Shown here piece after piece: positions 1 through 8,052 of a DNA stretch of 64,000 nucleotides. How positions within the stretch are numbered: position 1 is the first letter of the stretch; each line of letters opens with the position of its first letter. The notes beneath the pieces are model-generated. The model was not told the DNA's origin, did no database searches, and was given only the letters and a program-made list of their open reading frames with translations. The position numbers and the translations under genes are program-made. Source of the stretch: Actinacidiphila acidipaludis (GTDB lineage Bacteria; Actinomycetota; Actinomycetes; Streptomycetales; Streptomycetaceae); contig NZ_JAINZZ010000036.1 in the NCBI RefSeq assembly GCF_019890725.1, positions 1 to 64,000 of the forward strand, read 5' to 3'.

Positions 1-964
1 CGGACAGGGCGGCGCGGACGGTCCTGCGGGCCTCCGCCACGGCCTGCCGGGCCGGCCGCAGGATCTCGCGCCTGGCGAACCGCCAGGCCGTGCCCGCGGC
101 GCGGAGCAGCGGCGCCCCGGTCCCGCGCCACAGCCAGGCGGCGGGGACGGCCACCAGCACCCGGAACAGCCAGGCCGCCCCGCGTCCGGCCGCGCGCGAG
201 ACATAGGCGGTCACGCGCCACGCGTGGCCGAGCGCGGCGGCCACCTCGCGGCCGACCGGGACGAGGACCCGCCGCCAGATGAAGGCGGCGGGCGCCACGA
301 CCAGGCGCCGCACCACCCACAGCAGTCCGCGGCCCAGGGCGCGGCCGGCCCACGCCGTCGCGAGCGCGACCGGTACCACCGCGTACCGCCACAGGGCCAC
401 CAGCGGTGCCACCAGCAGCCACCGTACGACGAGGGCCACGAAGGCCGCGGCGGCCGCGATCCCCGCGGCCACGGGCAGCAGCACCGCCCGCCGGATCCGG
501 CCCGCCGGCCGCACGACCAGCACCCTGGCCGCCCAGCCCGCGGCCGCCCCCAGCGCGGCCAGTGCCCAGGCCGTCCCGCGCCCGGCCGGTGCGAGGACGT
601 ACCGCCACAGCGCCACGGCCGGCAGCACCAGCAGGAAACGTGCCGCCGCGGCCAGGATCCAGGCGGCCGCCCGCCCCAGGGGCGCCAGCGCGTACCGCCC
701 CAGCACGGCCAGCGGGAGCACGAGCAGGACCTTCGCCAGCCACGCGGCCGCGAGGCCCAGGACGCGCAGGGGCGGCAGCAGCAGCCGGCGCCAGAGCCCT
801 TCCAGCGCGGTCCGCAGGGCCCGGCCGACCGCGCACAGCGCGTCCCAGGCCAGGCGCACCGGCAGAACCACGATGACCGCGAGCACCCGGACCGGCATCC
901 GCACGGCGACCGTCAGGCAGCCGTCACCCCCGCCGTCCGTACCGGCCGCCCCCTCCCACGTCAT
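1..964 (-). CDS. Periodic Trp/Arg-rich membrane-associated protein (partial, C-terminus off window)
   Basis: An open frame reads leftward from an ATG at 964 to the window edge without a stop (about 321 codons), so the C-terminus is missing. After a glycine-rich start of about 17 residues the protein consists of repeated blocks of roughly 31-49 residues. Each block has a short hydrophobic run, an anchor such as WRRLLLP, GRYALAP, WRYVLAP, WRYAVVP or WRRVLVP (near residues 58, 89, 120, 193, 231; a weak copy near 158), and then an Ala/Gly/Arg stretch. This suggests amphipathic or re-entrant membrane helices with basic patches. I recognise no catalytic domain and no signal peptide, and the function is unknown. 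The ATG lies about 190 bp downstream of the permease gene on the same strand, so it may have its own promoter. Confidence 0.6.
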   Translation of the reverse strand, partial: MTWEGAAGTDGGGDGCLTVAVRMPVRVLAVIVVLPVRLAWDALCAVGRALRTALEGLWRRLLLPPLRVLGLAAAWLAKVLLVLPLAVLGRYALAPLGRAAAWILAAAARFLLVLPAVALWRYVLAPAGRGTAWALAALGAAAGWAARVLVVRPAGRIRRAVLLPVAAGIAAAAAFVALVVRWLLVAPLVALWRYAVVPVALATAWAGRALGRGLLWVVRRLVVAPAAFIWRRVLVPVGREVAAALGHAWRVTAYVSRAAGRGAAWLFRVLVAVPAAWLWRGTGAPLLRAAGTAWRFARREILRPARQAVAEARRTVRAALS

Positions 965-1157
965 GCGGAGAACCTAGCCGACCGCGGTCGGGACCCCCTG
1001 CCTGTTCGCGCGTCCGCCCGGCGGCCACCGGCGCTGTGCCGGGGCCGCCGGGCGGACGACGGACGGACGGGCCAAAACGGACGGACGGGACGTCAGCCGA
1101 CGTGTGCGGCAGGGAGGTTGGGCACCGGTCCCGCACGGGCGCGGCGGGACCGGCCGG

Positions 1158-2636
1158 TCACGCCGGGACGCCCGCGGCCTCCGGGTCGGACTCGGGATCG
1201 GCGTCGGGGTCGGCGCCCTCCAGGTACTCCTCGCTGACCTCCTTGGACCCGAACGGCCACACCTTCTCGTAGCGCGACCACAGGACGAAGGCGACGAGTC
1301 CGAGCGCCACCCACGCCAGCGACCACTCGATGGGGTGACGGCCTGGCGAGTTCTTGTCCGCGTAGCCGTAGATGACGAGCCAGCCGACCAGGGCCACGAC
1401 CGCCGGCACCGGGTACAGCCACATCCGGTACGGGCGGCGCAGTCCGGGCTGGCGCCGGCGCAGCACACCGAGCGCGATGATCTGGGCCAGCGCCTGGACG
1501 ATGACCATGACGGTGGTGAGCAGCTGGATGAGCGTCGCCAGGTCGGTGTGGCGGCCGATGAGGAACCCCGCCGCGGTGATCACGCCCATGGTGGCCAGGC
1601 CCCACATCGGGAAGCGGTGCCGCTCGTGCAGCTTGGCGTACGGGCGGAAGAACACCCGCTCGCGCGCCGCGTCGTAGGGGACCCGCGAGCCGCCCAGCAG
1701 CCCGGTGAAGACCGAGGCGAACGCGGTGATGAGGATGAGCACGGTGACGGTGTCGGCGGCGCCCTTGCCCCAGGTCTTCTCCAGCACCGCGGAGGCCACG
1801 GACGTGGAGGCGATGTCGTGGGGGTCGGTCATCCGGTGCCAGTCGATCACCCCGAGGGTGCCGATCTGCAGCAGCAGGTAGATCGCCATGATGCCGACGA
1901 TGGAGAAGACGATGGACCGGGGCAGCACCCGGCCCGGGGTCTTGATCTCGGCGCCCATGTAGGCGGTGGTGTTGTAGCCGAGGTAGTCGTAGATGCCGAT
2001 GGTCAGACCCGCCGCGAACCCGGTCCAGAAGTGGCTCGTGTTCAGCGCGAAGGCGTGCGCGGGGTAGGTGAAGGCCATGTGGCCTGAGAAGTGCGTGGCC
2101 GAGGCGATGATGACCAGCAGCACCGAAAGGATCATCACCGCCCACATCACGGCCGTGATCCGCGCGATGTGCTCGATACCGCGCCACAGCATGCCGATGA
2201 CGACCACGATCATCGCCAGGCCCACCAGGTCGCCGGTGGTTTTGCCCATGTGCGGCGCCAGGTAGCCCAGGTACTGCACGAACCCGACCACGCCGGTCGA
2301 CATGATCAGCGGGATGAAGAGCATCGCGGTCCACACGAACAGGAACGGCACCAGCTTGCCGCTGCGGTACTGGAACGCCTGGCGCAGATAGACGTAGGAA
2401 CCGCCGGACCCCGGCATGGAGGCGCCGAGTTCGGCCCACACCAGCCCGTCGGCCAGTGCCAGGACGGCGCCGGCGACGAAGCCGAGAATGGCCTGCGGGC
2501 CGCCGAACGCGGCGACCATCAGCGGGATGGTGACGAACGGCCCGATGCCGCACATCTGGCTCATGTTGATGGTGGTGGCCTGGAACAGGCCGATTCTGCG
2601 GACGAAGCCGCCTGCGGGCGGGGGGCTGCCGGACAT
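1158..2636 (-). CDS. APC-superfamily amino acid permease
   Basis: A 492-residue polytopic membrane protein with about twelve hydrophobic segments. It begins with the APC-type first helix motif (IGLFQATTINMSQMCGIGPF), followed by the GGSYVYLRQAF region that lines the substrate path. This is the usual length for an amino acid/polyamine/organocation permease, and a proton- or cation-coupled amino acid or amine substrate is expected but cannot be specified. The C-terminal tail after the last helix is acidic (DADPESDPEA). The gene diverges from a ROK regulator across a 159-bp gap that contains an operator-like AT-rich repeat, so control by that regulator is likely. The ATG at 2636 was chosen because the first helix follows directly. 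Confidence 0.9.
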   Translation of the reverse strand: MSGSPPPAGGFVRRIGLFQATTINMSQMCGIGPFVTIPLMVAAFGGPQAILGFVAGAVLALADGLVWAELGASMPGSGGSYVYLRQAFQYRSGKLVPFLFVWTAMLFIPLIMSTGVVGFVQYLGYLAPHMGKTTGDLVGLAMIVVVIGMLWRGIEHIARITAVMWAVMILSVLLVIIASATHFSGHMAFTYPAHAFALNTSHFWTGFAAGLTIGIYDYLGYNTTAYMGAEIKTPGRVLPRSIVFSIVGIMAIYLLLQIGTLGVIDWHRMTDPHDIASTSVASAVLEKTWGKGAADTVTVLILITAFASVFTGLLGGSRVPYDAARERVFFRPYAKLHERHRFPMWGLATMGVITAAGFLIGRHTDLATLIQLLTTVMVIVQALAQIIALGVLRRRQPGLRRPYRMWLYPVPAVVALVGWLVIYGYADKNSPGRHPIEWSLAWVALGLVAFVLWSRYEKVWPFGSKEVSEEYLEGADPDADPESDPEAAGVPA

Positions 2637-2721
2637 GGAGGCTCCCTGGCGGGTGTGGAGACGGACGGGTGTCGAGAAGGACCGCCGTGCGCGGCCCTCC
2701 TCCCCGGGCGCGGGGCGTGCT

Positions 2722-2743
2722 TAAGTTAAGTTCCTTTACTAAC
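2722..2743. promoter_or_regulatory. Candidate ROK-repressor operator between permease and ROK gene
   Basis: An AT-rich island in an otherwise very GC-rich intergenic region reads, on the minus strand, GTTAGTAAAGGAACTTAAC. It resembles the imperfect GTTAGTAAAG-CTTAAC inverted repeats bound by xylose- and ROK-type repressors in actinobacteria. It sits about 50-75 bp from the ROK start and about 85-105 bp from the permease start, suited to controlling both. The assignment rests on motif resemblance and position. Confidence 0.5.
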
Positions 2744-2795
2744 AGCGTCAAGGGGTCCGGGCCACATCCGGGGACGAGTACGTGAGAATGCCGAT

Positions 2796-3959
2796 ATGAC
2801 CAGCAGCGACAACGGGCCCGACCAGCCCTGGAACCAGCAGCGGCTGCGCAGTTCCAACGAGCGCCTCCTGCTGGAACGGCTGCGCACCGCACCCGCCTCC
2901 CGCGCCCAACTCGCCCGCGAGACCGGCCTGTCCAAACCCACCGTCTCCAGCGCGCTGGCCTCGCTCGAAGCCGCCGGCCTGGTCCGCGAGGCCGGCCACC
3001 ACACCCCCGAACGCGGCCGGGCCGCCGTCCTCTACACCCCCGACCCGGCCGCCGGCTACGCACTGGGCATCGACATCGGCCGCGCCTGGCTGCGCGTCGC
3101 CCTCGCCGACCTCGACGGCACCGTCGTCGCCCGCACCGACGTCCGCAACAAGGCCCGCTCCTCGGCCGCCATGGCCGACCTCGTCGTGACCACCGCCCAC
3201 CGCCTGGTCGCCGGCTCCGCCGTCCCCCCGGCCGACGTCGTACACGCCGTCGTCGGCACACCCGGCGTCTACGACCCCGAGGCCCACCGCGTCCGGTACG
3301 CCCTGCACCTCCCCGGCTGGGGACGCGCCGGCCTCTTCGACCGCATGCGCGACGAACTGGGCGTCCCCCTCGCCGTCCACAACGACGCCAACCTCGCCGC
3401 CGTCGGCGAACACGCCTTCGGCGTCGGCGCCGGCAGCCGGCTCTTCGTCTACGTCATGATCGGAACCGGCCTCGGCATGGGCATCGTCGCCGACGGCCGG
3501 CCCTTCACCGGCGCCAGCGGCGCCGCCGGCGAGATCGGCTTCCTGCCCTGGAACGGCCGCGAACCCGACACCCTGGAGGACGCCGTCTCCGGGGACGCCG
3601 TCGTCCGCGCCGCCCGCGCGCTGGGCATGACCGGCCCGCTCACCGCGAAGTCCGTCTTCGAGTCCGCCCGCGCCGGACAGGCCGCGGCCGTCACCGCCGT
3701 CCGGCAGGAAGGCGAACGCCTCGCCCACACCGTCGCGGCGGTCGCCGCCGTCCTCGACCCCGAACTCGTCGTCCTCGGCGGCGGCGTCGGCCACAGCGCC
3801 GACCTGCTCCTGCAGACCGTCGGCGACACCCTGCGCCGCCTCACCCCCCTGCGGCCCAAGGTCGCGGCCAGCGCTCTCGGCGAGGACGCGGTCCTGCTCG
3901 GCGCGGTCGCGACGGCCCTGGGCACCGCCCGGGACGTCGTCTTCGCCCAGCGCACCTGA
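2796..3959 (+). CDS. ROK-family transcriptional repressor
   Basis: A 387-residue regulator of the NagC/XylR (ROK) type. Residues about 20-75 form a winged helix-turn-helix (SRAQLARETGLSKPTVSSAL). The rest is a sugar-kinase-like ROK domain with the phosphate-binding segment GIDIGRAWLRVALADLDG and the active-site-like HNDANLAAVGEHAFG, then IGTGLGMGI and GEIGF. The usual ROK zinc-site cysteines are absent: where kinases have a CxCG cluster this protein reads LPWNGREPDTLEDAVSG. It is therefore probably a regulator rather than a kinase. It is transcribed divergently from the APC permease, the obvious candidate target. The effector cannot be read from the sequence. Confidence 0.9.
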   Translation: MTSSDNGPDQPWNQQRLRSSNERLLLERLRTAPASRAQLARETGLSKPTVSSALASLEAAGLVREAGHHTPERGRAAVLYTPDPAAGYALGIDIGRAWLRVALADLDGTVVARTDVRNKARSSAAMADLVVTTAHRLVAGSAVPPADVVHAVVGTPGVYDPEAHRVRYALHLPGWGRAGLFDRMRDELGVPLAVHNDANLAAVGEHAFGVGAGSRLFVYVMIGTGLGMGIVADGRPFTGASGAAGEIGFLPWNGREPDTLEDAVSGDAVVRAARALGMTGPLTAKSVFESARAGQAAAVTAVRQEGERLAHTVAAVAAVLDPELVVLGGGVGHSADLLLQTVGDTLRRLTPLRPKVAASALGEDAVLLGAVATALGTARDVVFAQRT

Positions 3960-4010
3960 CCGCCCGGCCCCACCTCAGCGGGCTACGAAGAACGCGCCAC
4001 GAAGAACCCG

Positions 4011-4430
4011 TCAGCGGCGGCAGCGCCGGTCGGTGAGACCGTCGGCGACGAGACCCAGACCGATGCCGAGCATCCACGAGTCCTTGGCCAGCACCGTGCC
4101 CTCCTGCGTCGGGAACACACTCCCCGGCTTCCGCATCCCCGGCAGACGCGCGTAAAGCCCCAGCAACGCCCCCGAGAAACCGGTGAGAGCGACACCGGCC
4201 ACCGCCGTCGGCACGAACGGCGCCAGCAGCAGCGACCCCGTCACGATCTCCCCGCACGACAGCAACCGCAGGAACTGCTGCGGCGTGAGCTTCCTGAACG
4301 CCGGATAGACCCCGCCCGCCATGCCGTGCATCGCCTCGGCCGTGGCGTCGTCCCCCTTCCACTTCTGCAGGCCCGTGTGCAGGATGAACGCCCCGGTGGC
4401 GATCCGGGGCGGGGCTTCGTGCAGCTTCAT
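4011..4430 (-). CDS. DoxX-like integral membrane protein
   Basis: A 139-residue protein with four hydrophobic helices (ATGAFILHTGLQKW; FLRLLSCGEIVTGSLLLAPF; VAGVALTGFSGALLGLYARL; SWMLGIGLGLVADGL), matching the small DoxX/DoxD-like family. Its members are often linked to redox or thiol stress, but the specific role here is unknown. The ATG at 4430 was chosen over further upstream starts because GGTGAGGAG lies at proper distance before it and the first helix begins soon after. It faces the ROK gene (convergent, 51-bp gap) and diverges from the MFS gene. Confidence 0.75.
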   Translation of the reverse strand: MKLHEAPPRIATGAFILHTGLQKWKGDDATAEAMHGMAGGVYPAFRKLTPQQFLRLLSCGEIVTGSLLLAPFVPTAVAGVALTGFSGALLGLYARLPGMRKPGSVFPTQEGTVLAKDSWMLGIGLGLVADGLTDRRCRR

Positions 4431-4535
4431 GGCCGGCTCCTCACCACTCGCGTACCGCCCCTCCCCCAGCATGACCGCCCACCGGCACGCCGCCACTCGG
4501 CAGCAGCCGCGAACGACCACCCGGCACCCAGGCCG

Positions 4536-4552
4536 CACAACCGGTGGTTGTG
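4536..4552. promoter_or_regulatory. Inverted repeat in divergent promoter region (CACAACC-GGT-GGTTGTG)
   Basis: A 7-bp perfect inverted repeat with a 3-bp centre, followed about 15 bp later by another GGTTGT half-site (CGGTTGTTTG). It lies in the 220-bp gap between the divergent DoxX-like and MFS genes, at a position typical of an operator. No regulator gene is adjacent, so the factor is unknown. Confidence 0.35.
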
Positions 4553-4650
4553 ACGCGGCGGCGCGTCGGTTGTTTGCCCCGGCCGCCCGCGACTCGCTTG
4601 GATGCCGGGATCGGCCAGATCGGACGAGCGGCACGCGGAGGGCACGACAC

Positions 4651-5901
4651 ATGACGGGCAGGCGGACGCTCGGACGGAACTTCGGATGGCTCTGGGGCGC
4701 CTTCGCCGTCAGCTCCTACGGCACCTGGCTCGCCTTCGGCGCCTTCCCCCTCATCGCCGTCGTCGTCCTCCACTGCGGCCCGGCCCAGGTCGCCGCACTC
4801 GCGGCGGCCGGACGCGCCGTGGGAGCCGCCATCGCCGTACCCCTCGGCCCCTGGGTGGAATTCCACCGCAAACGCCCCGTCATGATCACCATGGACCTCA
4901 CCCGGTGCGCGGCGATGGCCAGCGTCCCCGCCGCCTACGCGCTCGGACACCTCACCTACACCCACCTGCTGGTCGTCTCCGTCGTCGTCGCCGCCGCCGA
5001 CCTCGCCTTCCGCTCCGCCAGCGGCGCATGCCTGAAAGCCCTCGTCCCCCCCGAGGACCTCCTCGTCGCCAACAGCCGCTTCGAGTCCACCACCTGGACC
5101 GCGACCGTCACCGGACCACCCCTCGGCGGCGCCGCCGTCGGACTCCTCGGCCCCGTCACGACCGTGATCGCCGACGCCGCCAGCTACCTGCTCTCCGCCC
5201 TCGGCATCCGCGCCATCGGCCGGGACGAACCCCAGCCCCCGCGCGACACCGCGCGACGCCTGCGCACCGCCGACCTCCTCGCCGGATGGCGCCACATCCT
5301 CGGCCACCCCGGACTGCGCCCGCTCTTCCTCAACGCGATCGCCGTCAACGGCCTCATCATGGCCTCGGACCCGCTGCTCGCCGTCCTGATGCTCGGCCGC
5401 CTCGGATTCGCCCCCTGGCAGTACAGCGTCGCCTTCGCCGCACCCTGCGTCGGCGGCCTCATCGGCTCACGCCTCGCCCGCCCCCTCGCCGCCCGGTTCG
5501 GACGGCACCGCGTCCTGGTCACCAGCGGCGTCCTGCGCGCCTGCTGGCCGCTCGGCCTGGCGTTCGTCCGACCCGGCGTCCCCGGGATGCTGCTGGTCAT
5601 CGGCGTGCAGTTCGGCCTGGTGACCTGCTGCGGCGTGTTCAATCCGCTGCTGGCCACCTACCGCCTGGACGAGACCGCGGCGGACCGGGTCGCCCGCACC
5701 CTGTCCGCCTGGTCCGTCAGCACCAGCGCCGGCATCGCGGTGACCACCGCGGCGTGGGGCGTGCTGGCCGCCGTCACCGGCCCCCGCATCGCGATCGCCG
5801 CGGCCGGCCTCCTCCTGCTGGCGACCCCGCTCCTGCTCCCCCGCCGCGCGGCCGCCCCGGCCCCCGTCCCGGCCGCAGAGAGCGTGCCGACCGCCCCCTA
5901 G
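4651..5901 (+). CDS. Major facilitator superfamily (MFS_3-type) transporter
   Basis: A 416-residue protein with about twelve hydrophobic helices. It shows the MFS loop 2-3 signature in degenerate form (GPWVEFHRKRPVMITMDLTR) and a second-half repeat (ARPLAARFGRHRVLVTSGVLRACW), typical of drug-efflux and siderophore-efflux MFS_3 proteins. The ATG at 4651 follows CGGAGG with normal spacing; frames extending upstream lack membrane character. The substrate is not predictable. It ends 30 bp before the convergent radical SAM gene. Confidence 0.88.
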   Translation: MTGRRTLGRNFGWLWGAFAVSSYGTWLAFGAFPLIAVVVLHCGPAQVAALAAAGRAVGAAIAVPLGPWVEFHRKRPVMITMDLTRCAAMASVPAAYALGHLTYTHLLVVSVVVAAADLAFRSASGACLKALVPPEDLLVANSRFESTTWTATVTGPPLGGAAVGLLGPVTTVIADAASYLLSALGIRAIGRDEPQPPRDTARRLRTADLLAGWRHILGHPGLRPLFLNAIAVNGLIMASDPLLAVLMLGRLGFAPWQYSVAFAAPCVGGLIGSRLARPLAARFGRHRVLVTSGVLRACWPLGLAFVRPGVPGMLLVIGVQFGLVTCCGVFNPLLATYRLDETAADRVARTLSAWSVSTSAGIAVTTAAWGVLAAVTGPRIAIAAAGLLLLATPLLLPRRAAAPAPVPAAESVPTAP

Positions 5902-5930
5902 AACTCCCGTACCGGGGGCGGCAGTACCGC

Positions 5931-7892
5931 CTAACTCCCCGCGCTAGCCCCGGCGTTGACCACCGTGAGCGGAAGCAGCTTCTTGCCGGTGGGACCGATC
6001 TGGATGGCCGTGTCCATCTGGGGACAAACGCCGCAATCGAAGCACGGGGTCCAGCGGCAGTCCTCGACCTCGGTCTCGTCGAGGGCGTCCTGCCAGTCGT
6101 CCCAGAGCCAGTCCTTGTCGAGGCCGGAGTCGAGGTGGTCCCAGGGCAGGACCTCCTCGATGGTGCGCTCGCGGGTGGTGAACCAGGCGAGGTCGACGTC
6201 GAACGCGGGCAGGGCGGCCTCGCAGGCGCGCATCCAGCGGTCGTAGGAGAAGTGCTCACGCCAGCCGTCGAACCGGCCGCCGTCCTCGTAGACCGCGCGG
6301 ATCACGGCGCCGACGCGGCGGTCGCCGCGGGACAGCAGGCCCTCGATGATGCCGGGCTTGCCGTCGTGGTAGCGGAAGCCGATGTTGCGGCCGTACTTCT
6401 TGTCGCCGCGGATGGCGTCCCGCAGCTTCTCCAGCCGGGCGTCGGTCTCCTCGACGCCGAGCTGCGGCGACCACTGGAACGGCGTGTGCGGCTTGGGCAC
6501 GAACCCGCCGATGGACACCGTGCAGCGGATGTCGTTCTGGCCGGTGACCTCGCGGCCCTTCTGGATGACGCGCTTGGCCATGTCGGCGATCTGCAGCACG
6601 TCCTCGTCGGTCTCGGTGGGCAGGCCGCACATGAAGTACAGCTTCACCTGGCGCCAGCCGTTGCCGTAGGCGGTGGCGACGGTCCGGATGAGGTCCTCCT
6701 CCGAGACCATCTTGTTGATGACCTTGCGGATCCGCTCGGAGCCGCCCTCGGGGGCGAAGGTGAGGCCGGAGCGGCGGCCGTTGCGGGTCAGCTCGTTGGC
6801 GAGGTCGATGTTGAAGGCGTCGACGCGGGTGGACGGCAGCGACAGGCCGATCTTGTCGTCCTCGTAGCGGTCGGCGAGGCCCTTGGCGACGTCGGCGATC
6901 TCGGTGTGGTCGGCGGAGGACAGCGACAGCAGGCCGACCTCCTCGAAGCCGGTGGCCTTCAGCCCCGCCTCGACCATCTCGCCGATGCCGGTGATGGAAC
7001 GCTCGCGCACCGGACGGGTGATCATGCCCGCCTGGCAGAAGCGGCAGCCGCGGGTGCAGCCGCGGAAGATCTCCACGGACATGCGCTCGTGCACGGTCTC
7101 GGCGAGCGGGACCAGCGGCTGCTTGGGGTAGGGCCACTCGTCGAGGTCCATGACGGTGTGCTTGGACACCCGCCACGGCACGCCGGAACGGTTGGGCACG
7201 ACGCGGGCGATCCGGCCGTCGGGCAGGTACTCGACGTCGTAGAAGCGCGGCACGTACACGCCGCCGGTGCGGGCCAGGCGCAGCAGCAGTTCGTCGCGGC
7301 CGCCGGGGCGTCCCTCGGTCTTCCAGGCGCGGATGACGTCGGTGATCTCCAGGACGGCCTGTTCGCCGTCGCCGATGACCGCGGCGTCGATGAAGTCGGC
7401 GATCGGCTCGGGGTTGAAGGCGGCGTGGCCGCCGGCGAGCACGACCGGGTCGTCCTCGGTGCGGTCGGCGGCGGCCAGGGGGATGCCGGCGAGGTCGAGG
7501 GCGGTGAGCATGTTGGTGTAGCCGAGCTCGGTGGAGAAGCTCAGGCCGAAGACGTCGAAGGCGCGGACCGGGCGGTGGGCGTCGACGGTGAACTGGGGCA
7601 CCTTGTGCTCGCGCATCAGGGCTTCCAGGTCGGGCCACACGCTGTAGGTGCGCTCGGCGAGGACGCCCTCGCGCTCGTTGAGCACCTCGTAGAGGATCAT
7701 GACGCCCTGGTTGGGCAGGCCGACCTCGTAGGCGTCGGGGTACATCAGCGCCCACCGCACGTCGGTGGTGTCCCATTCCTTGACGGTGGAGTTGAGCTCC
7801 CCGCCGACGTACTGGATGGGCTTCTGGACGTGCGGGAGAAGCGCTTCCAGGCGCGGGAAGACCGACTCGACAGGCATCTCGGCGACTTTCAT
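5931..7892 (-). CDS. TIGR03960-family B12-binding/radical SAM protein
   Basis: A 653-residue protein. The N-terminal ~200 residues resemble a cobalamin-binding-like domain (YPDAYEVGLPNQGVMILYE, VLAGGHAAFNPEPIADFIDA). The radical SAM core begins near residue 275 with the 4Fe-4S triad in RGCTRGCRFCQAG, which fits CxxxCxxC. A cysteine cluster near the C-terminus (CRWTPCFDCGVCPQ) may hold another Fe-S cluster. Members usually sit near a DUF2344 (TIGR03936) partner and the rne-rplU-rpmA genes, which would lie left of this window. The substrate is not established. The family is widespread in actinobacteria next to the mre cluster. Confidence 0.9.
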   Translation of the reverse strand: MKVAEMPVESVFPRLEALLPHVQKPIQYVGGELNSTVKEWDTTDVRWALMYPDAYEVGLPNQGVMILYEVLNEREGVLAERTYSVWPDLEALMREHKVPQFTVDAHRPVRAFDVFGLSFSTELGYTNMLTALDLAGIPLAAADRTEDDPVVLAGGHAAFNPEPIADFIDAAVIGDGEQAVLEITDVIRAWKTEGRPGGRDELLLRLARTGGVYVPRFYDVEYLPDGRIARVVPNRSGVPWRVSKHTVMDLDEWPYPKQPLVPLAETVHERMSVEIFRGCTRGCRFCQAGMITRPVRERSITGIGEMVEAGLKATGFEEVGLLSLSSADHTEIADVAKGLADRYEDDKIGLSLPSTRVDAFNIDLANELTRNGRRSGLTFAPEGGSERIRKVINKMVSEEDLIRTVATAYGNGWRQVKLYFMCGLPTETDEDVLQIADMAKRVIQKGREVTGQNDIRCTVSIGGFVPKPHTPFQWSPQLGVEETDARLEKLRDAIRGDKKYGRNIGFRYHDGKPGIIEGLLSRGDRRVGAVIRAVYEDGGRFDGWREHFSYDRWMRACEAALPAFDVDLAWFTTRERTIEEVLPWDHLDSGLDKDWLWDDWQDALDETEVEDCRWTPCFDCGVCPQMDTAIQIGPTGKKLLPLTVVNAGASAGS

Positions 7893-8052
7893 CAGCGGGC
7901 TGGGGAACTCCCGGGCGCGGCGGCCTCGGGAGGGATGACCCTCAAGGGTACCCGAGGGCGGTGGACGTGATTCCCGTCACCGGTTCGGGCCGGTGTCACC
8001 GGGGTCGGCGGGCGGCTCGCGGGCCGGCCGGCGTCACGAGGGCCGGCCGGCG

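Noticed and set aside
4602..7970. A 1,122-codon rightward frame across the MFS and radical SAM genes
   Set aside because: Antisense to the radical SAM protein and out of frame with the MFS gene; low-complexity translation.
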